Below, piece by piece: positions 63,925 through 64,000 of a DNA stretch of 64,000 nt. The stretch is from Clytia hemisphaerica (lineage: Eukaryota > Cnidaria > Hydrozoa > Leptothecata > Clytiidae). Made by a program: the position numbers and the translations under genes. Positions within the stretch are counted from its first letter, which is position 1; each line of letters opens with the position of its first letter. Under the pieces are notes generated by a model. That model was not told the origin of the DNA and did not search any database. It saw nothing but the letters and a program-made list of their open reading frames with translations. The stretch lies in assembly GCA_902728285.1 (NCBI GenBank), contig CACVBU010001035.1:691176-755175 (forward strand). The letters are read 5' to 3'.

Positions 63925-64000
63925 CTAAAAGAAAGATACATTACTGCAATGATGACTATACTATTCACTCTTTATCCCTTAAGAGTGTCCAAAACCCAAT

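Overview
The window is animal nuclear DNA, most probably from an AT-rich, transposon-rich invertebrate. Split coding exons with GT/AG borders, introns as short as 73 nt, a PARP catalytic exon, tyrosine-recombinase retrotransposons, non-LTR and Ty3/gypsy fragments and many TA-flanked MITEs all point that way. A cnidarian or sponge would fit the retroelement repertoire, but I cannot fix the taxon from sequence alone. No bacterial genes, rRNA, CRISPR array or intact tRNA gene was seen.

Region 1 (1-25.6 kb, + strand) is a graveyard, and possibly partly a nursery, of a repeatedly duplicated multi-exon gene. The same modules recur: an upstream/5'UTR block with a short first exon starting MAA(R/K)N; an exon ending in HLMAAIPVIG; small coiled-coil exons (LLINQLRGEL.., VAERMGQRQF.., NVIGELQLIN.., DAQRIAAEQA..); and about 19 copies of a 72-nt phase-0 exon typified by ENLQLQEELQNWQDQC. 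Nine copies of the last lie between 21.9 and 23.9 kb, seven of them in a head-to-tail run with a period of about 145 bp. One PARP catalytic exon (6.3-6.5 kb) and an exon encoding CAARGPDNPHRLIF (8.9 kb) sit among them. Many copies carry stops, frameshifts or lost splice donors; several are perfectly open. MITEs and a PAT/DIRS-like retrotransposon (17290-20429) are inserted among the modules.

Region 2 (25.7-48 kb) is mostly mobile or repeated DNA: MITEs with TTAA or TA ends, an 18-bp minisatellite (28.4-29.1 kb), a minus-strand non-LTR reverse transcriptase split by a minisatellite-armed transposon with an 8-bp target duplication (36.1-39.3 kb), a decayed Ty3/gypsy pol (42.1-44.3 kb) followed by a 38-bp minisatellite, and a 669-bp foldback MITE.

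Region 3 (47.8-56.5 kb) is a nested structure. An old TA-flanked MITE was entered by a 7.8-kb minus-strand Ngaro-type element with the full A1-ORFs-B1-A2-B2 split direct repeats. That element itself holds a foldback sequence with a tRNA-like head.

Region 4 (56.5-64 kb) has a hairpin MITE inside the terminal inverted repeat of a larger element, a further MITE, a roughly 59-bp satellite with three-unit higher-order periodicity, a broken Tc1/mariner-superfamily transposase, and the last exon(s) of an unidentified minus-strand host gene running off the right edge.

The strongest candidate for something new is the tandem 72-nt coiled-coil cassette-exon array and the modular gene family around it. 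Whether it is spliced as alternative cassettes or is simply decaying duplication cannot be decided from DNA alone.
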